Shown: positions 7,361 through 16,339, counted from the stretch's first letter. The stretch is DNA of 26,934 nucleotides from DATGZH01 sp035297265 (GCA_035297265.1 DATGZH010000020.1:1-26934); one strand, 5' to 3'. Notes: generated by a model not told the origin, from the letters alone. Translations and numbers: made by a program.

Positions 7361-9025
7361 ATGCCAACCCGCACCGTGATCCGAGGCGGCACCCTGATCG
7401 ACGGCACCGGGACACCGGGCCGTGCAGCGGACGTCGCGGTCGCTGACGGCGTCATCGTCGAGCTGGGGGAGGGGTTGCGGGGTGACCGCGAGCTCGACGC
7501 GAGCGGGCAGGTCGTCACGCCTGGCTTCATCGACATCCACACCCACTACGACGCCCAGGTGTTCTGGGACCCCTGGCTCTCGCCGTCCTGCTACCACGGC
7601 GTGACCACCGTCGTGGCCGGCAACTGCGGTTTCTCGATCGCCCCGGTCCGGCCGGCCGACGTCCCACTCCTCGCCCACACGCTCCAGCACGTGGAGGACA
7701 TGAGCTTCGACACATTGGAGGTCGGCGTCCCGTGGGACGAGTTCGAGACGTTCCCCGAGTACCTGGCCGCCGTTGGCCGACGGGGCACGGCGCTCAACTA
7801 CGCCTGCTACGTGGGCCATACCGCCGTGCGCCTCTACGTCATGGGCGAGGAGGCCTACGAGCGGCCGGCCAGCGACGACGAGCTCGCCCGTATGCAGCAA
7901 GTGATCGCCGAGGCCCTGGCCGGCGGGGCCGTGGGCTTCGCCACGAGCGCCTCACCCACCCACAACGGTGAGGGTGGCCGGCCGGTCCCCTCGCGGGTGG
8001 CCGACCTCGAAGAGCTCCGGGCCCTGCTGCAGCCGCTGGCCGACGCCGATAAGGGGGTCGTGGCCCTCTTGCCCGGTGGGGTGATCCCGAACGAGGACGT
8101 CTTCGCCCTGCAGCGGCACGCCCACCGGCCGCTGACCTGGACGGCGCTCCTCACGGTGCGGGGCTACCCCTACCACGAGAAGGTCATCGCCGAGCACGAC
8201 GCCGCTCGGGCCGAGGGCGTGGACGTCTGGCCGCAGGTGTCGTGCCGGCCGCTCGTCTTCCAGATGAACCTGGCCGAGCCGTTCACGTTCAACATGAAGC
8301 CGACGTTCGCCGCCCTGATGGACCGGCCGACCGAAGAGCGCCTGGCCGCCTACCGCGACCCGGCGTGGCGGACCAAGGCCTGGGACGACCTCACCGGCAA
8401 GCCGAACTTCGGTGCCCGGTTCGACTCGCTGACCGTGGCCGAGTCGCCCTCGCACCCCGAGCTCGTCGACCGCCGAGTGGTCGACCTCGCCGAGGAGCGG
8501 GGGGTCACGGCGCTCGACGTGATGCTCGACCTCTCCCTGGAGGACGACCTCAAGACCAGGTTCTGGTCGGTCCTTGCCAACGACGACCCCGAGGGCATCG
8601 CCTGGCTGCTGCCCCGTGACGGGGTGCTCCTCGGGCTCGCCGACTCCGGGGCCCACGTTTCGCAGCTCTGCGACGCCTGCTTCGCCACCGACCTCCTCGG
8701 GGGCTGGGTGCGCGACCGTGGGGTCATGTCGCTCGAGCGGGCGGTGCACAAGCTGACGGCCGAGCCGGCCGGCGTCTACGGGTTCAACGACCGGGGCACG
8801 GTCGAGGTGGGCAAGGCCGCCGACCTTTGCGTCTTCGACCCGGCCGTGATCGCGCCCGGCCCGCTCCGCCGGGTGGTCGACTTCCCGGCCAACGGCGAAC
8901 GCCTCACCGCCGACGCCCCGGTCGGGATGAGCCACGTGCTCGTGAACGGCGTACCGATCCGGGTCGACGGCCAGTCGGTGCCCGAGGGGCTCGACGCCCA
9001 CCCCGGGGTCCTGCTCGGGGCCTGA
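7361..9025 (+). CDS. Amidohydrolase, N-acyl-D-amino-acid deacylase (D-aminoacylase) family
   Basis: A 554-residue enzyme of the amidohydrolase superfamily. It has an N-terminal beta-sandwich (TVIRGGTLIDGTGTPG) and the metal motif GFIDIHTHYDAQ. VVAGNCGFSIAP supplies the cysteine that D-aminoacylases use as a metal ligand. LADSGAHVS near the C-terminus matches the catalytic aspartate region, and PAGVYGFNDRGTVEVGKAADL is the usual closing segment. Such enzymes hydrolyse N-acyl-D-amino acids or related amides; the substrate here is not predictable. The ATG at 7361 has GGAGG eight bases upstream and agrees with the family N-terminus; two upstream ATGs at 7337 and 7340 have no ribosome site. It is transcribed divergently from the propeller gene. 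Confidence 0.85.
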   Translation: MPTRTVIRGGTLIDGTGTPGRAADVAVADGVIVELGEGLRGDRELDASGQVVTPGFIDIHTHYDAQVFWDPWLSPSCYHGVTTVVAGNCGFSIAPVRPADVPLLAHTLQHVEDMSFDTLEVGVPWDEFETFPEYLAAVGRRGTALNYACYVGHTAVRLYVMGEEAYERPASDDELARMQQVIAEALAGGAVGFATSASPTHNGEGGRPVPSRVADLEELRALLQPLADADKGVVALLPGGVIPNEDVFALQRHAHRPLTWTALLTVRGYPYHEKVIAEHDAARAEGVDVWPQVSCRPLVFQMNLAEPFTFNMKPTFAALMDRPTEERLAAYRDPAWRTKAWDDLTGKPNFGARFDSLTVAESPSHPELVDRRVVDLAEERGVTALDVMLDLSLEDDLKTRFWSVLANDDPEGIAWLLPRDGVLLGLADSGAHVSQLCDACFATDLLGGWVRDRGVMSLERAVHKLTAEPAGVYGFNDRGTVEVGKAADLCVFDPAVIAPGPLRRVVDFPANGERLTADAPVGMSHVLVNGVPIRVDGQSVPEGLDAHPGVLLGA

Positions 9026-9122
9026 ACGCTCGGGCGTACGCCGCTCGGGCGGTGTCCGGCGGTATCGTCAGCGCTGCGCCGCCCCTCCGGTACTGGGCCG
9101 GGCGGCGGGGAGGAGGGAGCCT

Positions 9123-9734
9123 GTGGCCACCGTCACCGAGGGGGTGCCGGCGGTCGGCCTGACCGCCGAGGCGCCGCCGAGACCGTCGTTCGAGATCGTC
9201 CCGCTCCGGGGCCTGCCCATCGTGGCCATCGTGCTCGTGGGCCTCGTCGGGGCACTGGCCAGCAACCGACTGTGGGCCCTCGACTTCTTCCACGTGGCCG
9301 GGGGCGGCCTCTGGACCGGCATCGACCTGTTCGTCGGCTTCATCGTCGGGCCGATCCTCGGGCGCATGTCGATCCCGGCCCGGGTCGAGTTCTCGACAAG
9401 GTTCATGCCGAAGATGCTCCTCGTCATGCCGACGCTCGTCATCGTGACGCTCACGGCCGGTTGGCAGCTGGCCCGTCACCTCGGGAACCTCTCGGCCGTC
9501 TACCCCCACCACGGCTGGCTGGTCGCCTCGTACATCATCGTCGGCGTCATGACGCTGATCGCCCTCGGGCTCCTCGAGCCGGCCAACGTGGCGGTGCTCT
9601 TCGAGTTGAAGAAGCCCGAGCCCAATGGGGAGCGCATCGGCCGCCTCATGAGGATCTTCATCTTCACGGCCGGTATCACCGGGGCCCTCCAGGTGGCGAC
9701 GCTGATCATCATGAGCCGGCTGGCGACGGGATGA
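9123..9734 (+). CDS. Four- to five-helix integral membrane protein
   Basis: A 203-residue protein with a soluble Pro-rich N-terminus of about 30 residues followed by membrane helices (PIVAIVLVGLVGALAS, LWTGIDLFVGFIVGPIL, LLVMPTLVIVTLTAGW, VASYIIVGVMTLIALGLL, FIFTAGITGALQVATLIIM). The FFHVAGGGLWTGID segment with its histidine recalls CopD-like or DUF2269-like proteins, though I cannot confirm a family. The GTG start follows an AGGAGGGA ribosome site. Its stop overlaps the next start as ATGA, so the two products are probably made in equal amounts and may form one complex. Confidence 0.7.
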   Translation: MATVTEGVPAVGLTAEAPPRPSFEIVPLRGLPIVAIVLVGLVGALASNRLWALDFFHVAGGGLWTGIDLFVGFIVGPILGRMSIPARVEFSTRFMPKMLLVMPTLVIVTLTAGWQLARHLGNLSAVYPHHGWLVASYIIVGVMTLIALGLLEPANVAVLFELKKPEPNGERIGRLMRIFIFTAGITGALQVATLIIMSRLATG

Positions 9735-10168
9735 CGGCCACCCTCGACCACACGGCGCCGACGATCGAGCGGCAGTTCCCGCCGATCCGTCAGATGGCGA
9801 TGGTGACCCTCGCCCTCGTCATCGTGGGCGGGATCTACCTCGCCGCCTACCTGCCCCGACGAGCCCCGTTCGGGCCGGCCGTCGGGCTGGTGGTCGCCGC
9901 CGACCTCCTGCTGCTCGTGAACGTCGTCGTCCTCAGCCGCATCAAGCCGTTCGCCTGGGGGACGTTCTTCCTCGTGGCCAAGTGGGCGCTCCTCGCCTAC
10001 GTCGTCATCGCCGGCCTGCTCGAATACGTCTTTGTGACCGACCACACGCGGGGCCACATGCTGGTCCTCCTCACGCTCATGCTGGCCACGTTCGCCGTCA
10101 CGATCCCGCTCATCCTGGGGTTCTCTGTCGCGCGCTACGCCGACCCGGCACCCGCCCCGACCGACTGA
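9731..10168 (+). CDS. Four-helix membrane protein, coupled to the upstream gene
   Basis: A 145-residue protein with four hydrophobic helices (MVTLALVIVGGIYLAAYL, AVGLVVAADLLLLVNVVVL, FLVAKWALLAYVVIAGLLEYVF and VLLTLMLATFAVTIPLILGF). Charged residues are few, with VTDHTRGHM between helices 3 and 4. The ATG start overlaps the preceding stop by four bases (ATGA). I do not recognise a named family. Together with the upstream gene it could form a small membrane complex. A strong hairpin without a T-run follows eight bases after the stop area. Confidence 0.7.
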   Translation: MTATLDHTAPTIERQFPPIRQMAMVTLALVIVGGIYLAAYLPRRAPFGPAVGLVVAADLLLLVNVVVLSRIKPFAWGTFFLVAKWALLAYVVIAGLLEYVFVTDHTRGHMLVLLTLMLATFAVTIPLILGFSVARYADPAPAPTD

Positions 10169-10170
10169 CC

Positions 10171-10192
10171 CTCACGGCATCGCAGCCGTGAG
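10171..10192 (+). terminator. Hairpin after the membrane-protein pair
   Basis: CTCACGGC and GCCGTGAG form an 8-bp perfect stem with a six-base loop just after the stop codon. No T-tract follows, which is common for actinobacterial terminators. It likely separates the membrane-protein operon from the propeller genes starting at 10262. Confidence 0.5.
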
Positions 10193-10261
10193 CACACCGG
10201 CCGAAGATGGGCTATGACAAGGGCCGTCGCCGGGGGGTGACGCGGTAAAGGGGGGCGGGAG

Positions 10262-11635
10262 ATGCGCGGAGCCCGGTGGGGCGCGGGGGCGTTGGCCGTC
10301 GCCGCCCTCTCGCTGGTCGTCGGCACGCTGACGCCCGTCCCGTCCGGCGCGCTCACCTCGGGCCGGGGTGGCACGGCGGGCCTGCCCCGGTCGGAGCGGC
10401 CCGGCTACCTCGTCTACTGGGACCAGAACGAAGAGGTCGACTTCCTCTCGATGCCCTCGGGCAAGCAGGGGATCCTCATGCCGCCCTGGGACCTGAACGG
10501 CCAGATGTGCGTGGTGCCCGACGGGAGTGGCCGCTGGGTCGGCGGTTACGACCCGACGCTCCCGGGTCAGCACAACCCCGGCGGACTCCTGCCCTACAAG
10601 CAGCCGCCCATCGGCGAGGAACTCGACGGGGCGAACGGCGCCTTCAGCGGCCAGACCCTCTACGTCCCGGGGCCGTTCAAGCTGCCCGGCGAGACCATCG
10701 GCGGGGACTCCCCGCCGGACAGCACGGGGAGCTTCAACGCCACGAGCACCTACACCGGGTGCGTCTTCACCCGCCACCGCGACCTCCTGGCGACCGACAT
10801 CGCCACCGCGCAGGGCCAGTTCCCCGTGCCGAGCGACGGCCGGCTGGTCGAGTGGTTCGCCCCCTCCTACAAGCAGTCCTGCATCATCATCGGCCCGACC
10901 GCGGGCGGCGTCGGAGCCCACCACGTCGACGGCTCGGGCGGCCTGAGCCAGCCGGGGATGATGGACCTGGCGGCGAACGGCGACGTGCTGCTGCCCGAGG
11001 CCGGCGTCCAAGAGGTGCTGCGGATCGACCCGGCGTCGCTCCCGTCGGGTCCCGACGCCTGCCCAGGCGGGGAGTATCCGGCCGCCGGCCTCAAGACGTC
11101 GGTCTTCTTCAAGGGCAACGGCACCCTCATGCCGTTCCCCGGCGGCGTGGCCACCGACCCGACCTGCGGCTGCATCGCCATCAGCAGTTTCTTCGGCGAC
11201 CCCGCCATCATCTGGGTCAACCAGGAGGGCCAGCCCGAGCCCGGGCGGACGCCCCTGCCCGGTCAGACCCTCGCCGAACTCGGCCGGAACCCCGCCGCGT
11301 ACAACCCCTTCGGGATGGCCTTCGCGCCGGACGGCACCCTCTTCTTCGTCGACATCCACATCGCCTGTGCCCACAACGAGCTGAGCCAGTGCGGGACCGC
11401 CAGTTACGGCGGCCGGGTGATGAAGGTCACCTTCGACCACGGCCGACCGGGGACGCCCGTGGTGGTGCACGGCGGCTTCGACTTCCCGACGAGCGTGACT
11501 GTGTGCGTGCCGTCGAAGCAGGACTGCCCCTACCCGGCCGGAAGGCTCCATGCGCCCAACTCCGGACCGGCCGAGAACCCCTCGCCGGCCAAAGGCCCCC
11601 CGACCGACAAGCCGGCCATCGCCGGGTTCGGATGA
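10262..11635 (+). CDS. Secreted protein with NHL/SMP-30-like propeller features
   Basis: A 457-residue protein with a clear Sec signal peptide (MRGARWGAGALAVAALSLVV, ending near PSGA). The mature part has several segments like MMDLAANGDVLLPEAGVQEV and NPFGMAFAPDGTLFFVDI, the latter being a typical blade of NHL or SMP-30 type propellers, plus a C-terminal Pro-rich tail. Scattered cysteines (for example TDPTCGCIAISS) suggest disulfides and export. GGGGCGGGAG lies directly upstream of the ATG. The stop overlaps the next start as ATGA, so it is coupled to the PQQ-like gene. The two may work as an extracellular pair; the substrate is unknown. Confidence 0.75.
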   Translation: MRGARWGAGALAVAALSLVVGTLTPVPSGALTSGRGGTAGLPRSERPGYLVYWDQNEEVDFLSMPSGKQGILMPPWDLNGQMCVVPDGSGRWVGGYDPTLPGQHNPGGLLPYKQPPIGEELDGANGAFSGQTLYVPGPFKLPGETIGGDSPPDSTGSFNATSTYTGCVFTRHRDLLATDIATAQGQFPVPSDGRLVEWFAPSYKQSCIIIGPTAGGVGAHHVDGSGGLSQPGMMDLAANGDVLLPEAGVQEVLRIDPASLPSGPDACPGGEYPAAGLKTSVFFKGNGTLMPFPGGVATDPTCGCIAISSFFGDPAIIWVNQEGQPEPGRTPLPGQTLAELGRNPAAYNPFGMAFAPDGTLFFVDIHIACAHNELSQCGTASYGGRVMKVTFDHGRPGTPVVVHGGFDFPTSVTVCVPSKQDCPYPAGRLHAPNSGPAENPSPAKGPPTDKPAIAGFG

Positions 11636-13170
11636 GGGGAGGGCGCCCGCCGCACCTTCGAGCGAGGAGGGTGGCGGCGACGACCGTCGCGCTCGTCGTG
11701 CTGGCCGTCCTCTGCTCGGGACCGACGGGGGCTTCGGTCCCGGCCGCCGACTGGCCGAGCTTCGGCGACGGGCCCCAGCACACGTTCACCGGGCTGACCG
11801 AGCTCACCCCGTCGTCGGTCGCCACTCTGCGCCCGGCGTGGCGCTTCCCGACCGGCGACGCCGTGACGGCGACACCGACGGTCGTCGGCGACACCGTCTA
11901 CGTCGGGTCCTGGGACCGCTTCTTCTACGCCGTCAGCCTGCGCACCGGTCGGCTGCGCTGGCGCTACCGGCTACAGGACCAGCCGTCGGTCACCCCCTAC
12001 CCGGGCGAGAAGACCCGCAACGTCGGCACCGACGGGGGGCTCGTCACCTCGTCGGCCTGGTACGAGCCGGGCGGGGGTCGGCGACCGGCGCTCGTCATCT
12101 TCGGGGGCGGCTACACCCTCTACGCCCTCGCCGCCCGGACGGGCCACCTCTACTGGTCCCACGACTACACCGGGCTGCCGGCGCTGCCCGCCGATCCGAC
12201 GGGCGACGGCGCGCGCATCTTCTCGTCGCCGGTCGTCGTCGGGACCAAGGTGCTCTTCGGTGTCGACGTCGACGGTCAACCGGGGGAGCGGGGGTACATC
12301 GTCGCCGCTGATCTCGGCACCGGCGACCCGGTGTGGGAGTTCCAGACCGACGTGAACCGTTCGGGTCGGATCCTCAACGACGGCTGCGGGAGCGTGTGGT
12401 CGTCGGGCACGGTCCTGCCCGACCTCGGCCTCGCGGTGTTCGGCACGGCCGACTGCCCGACCAACTCGAAGGCCCGCTACAGCGAGGTGGTCCTCGCCCT
12501 CGATATTCGCACCGGCCGGCTGGCCTGGGTCTTCCGGCCCGACGACGAGACGAACCAGTGCGACCAGGACATCGGGGCCACCGCCAACGCTGGGGTCGAC
12601 CCGTCGGGGACGACCACGTTCCTCGGCGAGGGGTCGAAGGACGGCGACTACTACGCCCTCGACCCGGCGACCGGCCGGCTGCGCTGGGAGCACAACGTGG
12701 TCTTCGGCGGGGCCGCCGGCGGCTTCATCGCCTCGACGGCCTACGACGGCCAGGTCGTGGTGGGGGCGACCGCGGTCGGGGACTACGGCCACTTCAAGGC
12801 GGGGAAGGCCGTCCTGTGCGACCCGTCCGACCCGAGGGACACGCAGTTCCAGCAGCCCTCGGACCACGCGTTCAGCGCGGTCGACGGCTCAGTGCTCTGG
12901 GATGCCGCGGGCGCCGACTCCTTCGGGGCCACGACGATCGCCGGCGGCATGGCCTTCAACTGCCAGGCCTTCGCCGAGGTCGTCGAAGTGCGGGACGTGA
13001 CGAGCGGCGCCATCCTCGCCAAGCCGCCCCTGCCCAACGAATGCTGGTCGGGGATCGCCACTGTGGGCGACGCCCTCGTGCTCGGGGTGGGCACCTCGGC
13101 TCGGGCCCTGCCGGCCGGGATCGTGGCGCTGACCCCGGGTGGCCGGGCCCCGATCGTCTCCCGACGCTGA
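11632..13170 (+). CDS. Secreted PQQ-like quinoprotein-type beta-propeller
   Basis: A 512-residue protein with an N-terminal signal peptide (ATTVALVVLAVLCSG). The mature part starts ADWPSFGDGPQHTFTG, which matches the N-terminal strand of PQQ-dependent and polyvinyl-alcohol-dehydrogenase-like propellers. Blade motifs include YAVSLRTGRLRWRY, VLALDIRTGRLAWVF and YYALDPATGRLRWEH, that is, the YALD..TG..LW signature of PQQ repeats. No cytochrome c CxxCH motif is present, so any electron acceptor would be a separate protein. The ATG overlaps the stop of the preceding secreted-protein gene, indicating coupling. Whether it binds PQQ or is a structural homologue is open. A longer upstream reading in this frame is only a shadow of the previous gene. 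Confidence 0.8.
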   Translation: MRGGRPPHLRARRVAATTVALVVLAVLCSGPTGASVPAADWPSFGDGPQHTFTGLTELTPSSVATLRPAWRFPTGDAVTATPTVVGDTVYVGSWDRFFYAVSLRTGRLRWRYRLQDQPSVTPYPGEKTRNVGTDGGLVTSSAWYEPGGGRRPALVIFGGGYTLYALAARTGHLYWSHDYTGLPALPADPTGDGARIFSSPVVVGTKVLFGVDVDGQPGERGYIVAADLGTGDPVWEFQTDVNRSGRILNDGCGSVWSSGTVLPDLGLAVFGTADCPTNSKARYSEVVLALDIRTGRLAWVFRPDDETNQCDQDIGATANAGVDPSGTTTFLGEGSKDGDYYALDPATGRLRWEHNVVFGGAAGGFIASTAYDGQVVVGATAVGDYGHFKAGKAVLCDPSDPRDTQFQQPSDHAFSAVDGSVLWDAAGADSFGATTIAGGMAFNCQAFAEVVEVRDVTSGAILAKPPLPNECWSGIATVGDALVLGVGTSARALPAGIVALTPGGRAPIVSRR

Positions 13171-13175
13171 GTCGG

Positions 13176-13198
13176 AGGTCCCGGCCGGGCTGGGACCT
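13176..13198 (+). terminator. Hairpin after the PQQ-like gene
   Basis: AGGTCCC and GGGACCT pair perfectly (7 bp, nine-base loop) six bases after the stop codon. There is no T-run, so this is a probable but not certain terminator. Confidence 0.4.
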
Positions 13199-13232
13199 TC
13201 GGCCCTGCCCCGGAGCGGACCCCTCGCCCAGG

Positions 13233-13646
13233 ATGGGTGGGGTGGCGGCGCTGTTGTCGATGGACGAGGGGGAGTGCTGGGCTCTTCTTCCCACGGTGCC
13301 CGTCGGACGGGTGGGCGTGAGCGTCCGCGCGCTACCCGTAGTGGTGCCGGTCCGTTTCTCGGTGGTCGACCAAGACGTGGTCTTCCGCACGGCGATGGGC
13401 GGCGAGCTGCACAGCGCGGTGCACGGCAACGTCGTGGCCTTCGAGGCCGGCCATTACGACGCCGAGCAGGAGTCGGGCTGGAGCGTCCTCATCCGGGGCC
13501 GAGCCTCGTTGATCAACGACCCCGAGGAGCTCGCGCTCGTCGACTCTCTCGATCTCCCGACCTGGTCGCTCGACGGCGAGCCTGACCGCTGGGCCCGGAT
13601 CACCTCCTCGCTGGTCGCCGGAAGCCACTTCAGCACGGGTCCCTGA
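13233..13646 (+). CDS. Pyridoxamine 5'-phosphate oxidase-like (split-barrel FMN/F420) protein
   Basis: A 137-residue protein matching the pyridoxamine-phosphate-oxidase-like split barrel. It shows MDEGECWALLPTVPVGRVGVS, then LPVVVPVRFSVVDQDVVFRT, HGNVVAFEAGHYD and ESGWSVLIRGRASLI, the usual order in this family. Actinobacterial members bind FMN, F420 or haem and reduce small molecules; the specific substrate cannot be inferred. ATG at 13233 is used; a GTG three codons later (13242) or the internal ATG before DEGEC are alternatives. It stands alone between a hairpin upstream and a convergent hydrolase gene downstream. Confidence 0.8.
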   Translation: MGGVAALLSMDEGECWALLPTVPVGRVGVSVRALPVVVPVRFSVVDQDVVFRTAMGGELHSAVHGNVVAFEAGHYDAEQESGWSVLIRGRASLINDPEELALVDSLDLPTWSLDGEPDRWARITSSLVAGSHFSTGP

Positions 13647-13657
13647 CGCCTTCCGCA

Positions 13658-13675
13658 CCGACTCCGGTCAGTCGG
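13658..13675. terminator. Short hairpin between convergent genes
   Basis: CCGACT and AGTCGG pair around a six-base loop between the ends of the flavoprotein gene and the serine hydrolase gene. It could serve both directions, though it slightly enters the 3' end of the hydrolase gene and has no T-run. Confidence 0.3.
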
Positions 13676-14849
13676 CGATGGCCGCGTAGGTGGCGGTGAG
13701 GAAGTCGGCGGCCACCGTCGGTGGCCGGGGCGAGGCCCACATGGCGTTGGTGAGGAGCACCGCGGCGAGGTGCTCGCCCGGGTCGTTGCGCCAGATGGAG
13801 CCGAGACCTCCGTCCCACCCGTACTGGCCGACCGGCGCGGCCGGGTCGTCGCGCCGGGTCACGACGCCGACGCAGAAGCCGAAGCCCCGGGCGTCGAAGT
13901 CGTCCGGGAAGAACCCCGACACCGCCTTCTGGGCCGGCGTCAGGTGGTCGGTCGTCATCGTCTCGATCGACGGTCGGCTGAGGAGGGGCCGCCCGCCGTC
14001 GAGCAGCATCTCGGCGAAGGCCAGGAAGTCGTCGGCCGTCGACACGAGGCCCGCACCGCCGGAGGGGAAGGCCGGGGGTCGGCTCCACTGTCCGCCGGGC
14101 TCGTCGAAGACCGAGAGGCCCCCGGTCGCCGGGTTCGTCTGGTAGGCCGTGGTCAGGCGGTCGATCTTCGAGCCTTCGACGAAGAACGCCGTGTCCTTCA
14201 TGCCGAGGGGCTCGAAGACGCGTGCACGGAGGTAGTCGGAGAAGGGCTGCCCGGTGGCTCGGGCGATGAGGACGCCGAGCACGTCGGCGCCGGTGTGGTA
14301 CAGCCAGCGCTCCCCCGGCTGGCACATGAGCGGCAGCGTCGAGAAACGGCGCAGCCACTCCTCCGGCTCCGGTGGGAGCTGCGGCTGTGGCGGTCCGACG
14401 CTCAGCGCCAGCGCCGCCGCGGCGTCGTTGACCGGGCAGGGGCCGAAGTAGCCGCCGAAGCCCATGCGGAACGTGAGGAGGTCGCGGACCGTGATCGGCC
14501 GGTCGGCCGGCACCGTGTCATCGACCGGGCCGTCGATGCGCCGCACCACCCGGCGTTCGGCCAGCTCGGGGAGGAGGCGGTCCACCGGCTCGTCGAGCCG
14601 CAGCACGCACTCCTCGAGGAGGATGAGCGTGGCCACCGCGGTGACCGGCTTGGTCATGGACGAGATGCGAAAGATGGTGTCCCGCTGGACCGGTCGGCCG
14701 CCGACGGCCACCGTCCCGAGCGCCTCGACGTGGCGCACGCCCCGTCGGCTCACGATCGCCACCAGGCCCGGCACGGCACCGGCCTCGACGTGGCGGGCGA
14801 GGATCTCGTGCAGGCGCCCGAGGCGCGCCGTGTCGAACGGGGTGCTCAC
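13668..14849 (-). CDS. Serine hydrolase, beta-lactamase class C/esterase family
   Basis: A 393-residue protein of the beta-lactamase-like serine hydrolases. The nucleophile motif SxxK is SMTK in RISSMTKPVTAVATL near residue 80, and YHTG in GERWLYHTGADVLG supplies the second-motif tyrosine. GYDGG-like sequence near the C-terminus (YGWDGGLGS) fits the third motif region. Known members are esterases, D-aminopeptidases or penicillin-binding-like enzymes. No signal peptide is seen, so it is probably cytoplasmic. The GTG at 14847-14849 begins the homologous region (VSTPFDTARLGRLHE); the frame stays open upstream but that part is Arg/Pro-rich and not convincing. It is divergent to the aminotransferase operon. 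Confidence 0.8.
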   Translation of the reverse strand: MSTPFDTARLGRLHEILARHVEAGAVPGLVAIVSRRGVRHVEALGTVAVGGRPVQRDTIFRISSMTKPVTAVATLILLEECVLRLDEPVDRLLPELAERRVVRRIDGPVDDTVPADRPITVRDLLTFRMGFGGYFGPCPVNDAAAALALSVGPPQPQLPPEPEEWLRRFSTLPLMCQPGERWLYHTGADVLGVLIARATGQPFSDYLRARVFEPLGMKDTAFFVEGSKIDRLTTAYQTNPATGGLSVFDEPGGQWSRPPAFPSGGAGLVSTADDFLAFAEMLLDGGRPLLSRPSIETMTTDHLTPAQKAVSGFFPDDFDARGFGFCVGVVTRRDDPAAPVGQYGWDGGLGSIWRNDPGEHLAAVLLTNAMWASPRPPTVAADFLTATYAAIAD

Positions 14850-14937
14850 GCGGTCGTTCCGGGGAGCGGGGCGGGGGGACCGGGGAGGGGGCGCATGGGG
14901 CCAATGTAAACGGCACCGGCGGGGACGGGGCCAGGCG

Positions 14938-14966
14938 TTGACGCCCCTCGTGACGCCTCCTATCGT
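14938..14966 (+). promoter_or_regulatory. Sigma-70-type promoter for the aminotransferase operon
   Basis: TTGACG (14938-14943) and TATCGT (14961-14966) are separated by 17 bases, close to the housekeeping consensus. Transcription would begin near 14973, leaving a leader of about 46 bases with a purine-rich ribosome site (GGGAAGGGAAGG) before the ATG. Confidence 0.55.
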
Positions 14967-15018
14967 CGTTGGCCGACCGCGTCGTGACCGAAAGGGTCCG
15001 CTCGGGAAGGGAAGGCGC

Positions 15019-16338
15019 ATGGACACGACGACGGACCGTTTGCCTCAGGAACGCCTCGTCAAGACGGAGATCCCCGGGCCCCGCTCGAAGGAGCTCGGGG
15101 ACCGCCGGGCGGCGGCGGTGCCCAAGGGCGTGGGAGCGACGCTCCCCGTGTTCGTCGCCCGGGCCGACCGCGGCATCGTCGAGGACGTCGACGGCAACCG
15201 CCTCATCGACTTCGGCTCGGGCATCGCCGTCACCACGGTCGGCAACAGCGCCCCCCGGGTGGTGCGGCGGGTGATCGAGCAGGCCGAGGCCTTCACCCAT
15301 GTCTGCTTCCAGGTGACGCCCTTCGAGGGCTATGTCGAGGTCTGCGAGCGCCTGAACCAGCTCACGCCGGGCGAGCACGAGAAGCGGTCGTTCCTCGTGA
15401 ACTCGGGCGCCGAGGCGGTCGAGAACGCGGTGAAGGTGGCCCGCTACGCCACGGGCCGCTCGGCGGTCGTGGCCTTCGACCACGGCTTCCACGGGCGGAC
15501 GCTTCTCGCCATGACGCTCACCGGCAAGGCCATGCCCTACAAGCGGGGCTTCGGTCCGTTTGCCCCTGAGGTCTACCGGGCCCCCTACTCCTACCCCTTC
15601 CGCGGCACGGGGGAACTCGGTCAGACCATCCGCTTCCTCGAGTCGACCGTCACGCCCGAGGCCATCGCCTGCGTGGTGGTCGAGCCGATCGCCGGCGAGG
15701 GGGGCTTCATCGTGCCCGAGCCCGGGTGGCTCAACGGCCTGGCCGCCTGGTGCGCGGCCAACGGCATCCTCCTCGTGGCCGACGAGGTCCAGACGGGCAT
15801 CGGCCGCACCGGGGCGTGGTTCGCCAGCGAGCACGAAGGGCTCGTGCCTGACCTCGTCACCACGGCCAAGGGCCTCGGCGGCGGTCTCCCGATCGGCGGG
15901 GTGACCGGCCGGGCCGACCTGCTCGACCAGGTGCACCCCGGCGGCCTCGGCACCACGTTCGGGGGCAATCCGCTCGCCTGCGCCGCGGCCCTCGGGGTCA
16001 TCGAGACCATCGAGACGGACGGCCTTCTCGAGCGGGCCCGCCTGCTCGGCGAGATCATGACCACTCGGCTCGAGACCCTCGCTGCCGCCTGCCCGGTGGT
16101 GGGCGAGGTCCGGGGGCGGGGCGCCATGGTGGCGCTCGAGTTCGTGGCCGACGACGGCCGCACGCCGGACGAGGCGGCCACCAAGGCGGTGGTGGCGGCC
16201 TGTCACGCCGAAGGGCTCCTCGTCCTCACCGCCGGCACCCACCACAACGTGGTGCGGCTGCTCCCGCCGCTCGTGATGCCCGAGGACCTCCTCGACGAGG
16301 GGCTGACGATCCTCGAGCGGGCCGTGGCGGGGGTCTGA
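15019..16338 (+). CDS. gabT: Class III PLP aminotransferase, 4-aminobutyrate aminotransferase-like
   Basis: A 439-residue protein of the acetylornithine/GABA aminotransferase fold. Visible motifs are SGAEAVENAVKVAR (phosphate binding), FDHGFHGRTLLAMTLTGK, VVVEPIAGEGGFIVP, LLVADEVQTGIGRTGAWF and the cofactor lysine in VTTAKGLGGGLPIGGV. Near the end, HHNVVRLLPPLV is typical of GABA aminotransferases. It transfers the amino group of an omega-amino acid to 2-oxoglutarate. The next gene, a saccharopine-dehydrogenase-like reductase, starts one base after its stop, so both likely act in one amino acid or polyamine pathway. The symbol is by similarity; lysine, ornithine or beta-alanine are other possible substrates. 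Confidence 0.85.
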   Translation: MDTTTDRLPQERLVKTEIPGPRSKELGDRRAAAVPKGVGATLPVFVARADRGIVEDVDGNRLIDFGSGIAVTTVGNSAPRVVRRVIEQAEAFTHVCFQVTPFEGYVEVCERLNQLTPGEHEKRSFLVNSGAEAVENAVKVARYATGRSAVVAFDHGFHGRTLLAMTLTGKAMPYKRGFGPFAPEVYRAPYSYPFRGTGELGQTIRFLESTVTPEAIACVVVEPIAGEGGFIVPEPGWLNGLAAWCAANGILLVADEVQTGIGRTGAWFASEHEGLVPDLVTTAKGLGGGLPIGGVTGRADLLDQVHPGGLGTTFGGNPLACAAALGVIETIETDGLLERARLLGEIMTTRLETLAAACPVVGEVRGRGAMVALEFVADDGRTPDEAATKAVVAACHAEGLLVLTAGTHHNVVRLLPPLVMPEDLLDEGLTILERAVAGV

Positions 16339-16339
16339 C

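Noticed and set aside
10276..11631. N-terminal extension of the PQQ-like gene over the preceding gene
   Set aside because: It is Arg/Pro-rich and lies over a clear signal-peptide protein in another frame; the ATG at 11632 with a signal peptide is the real start.
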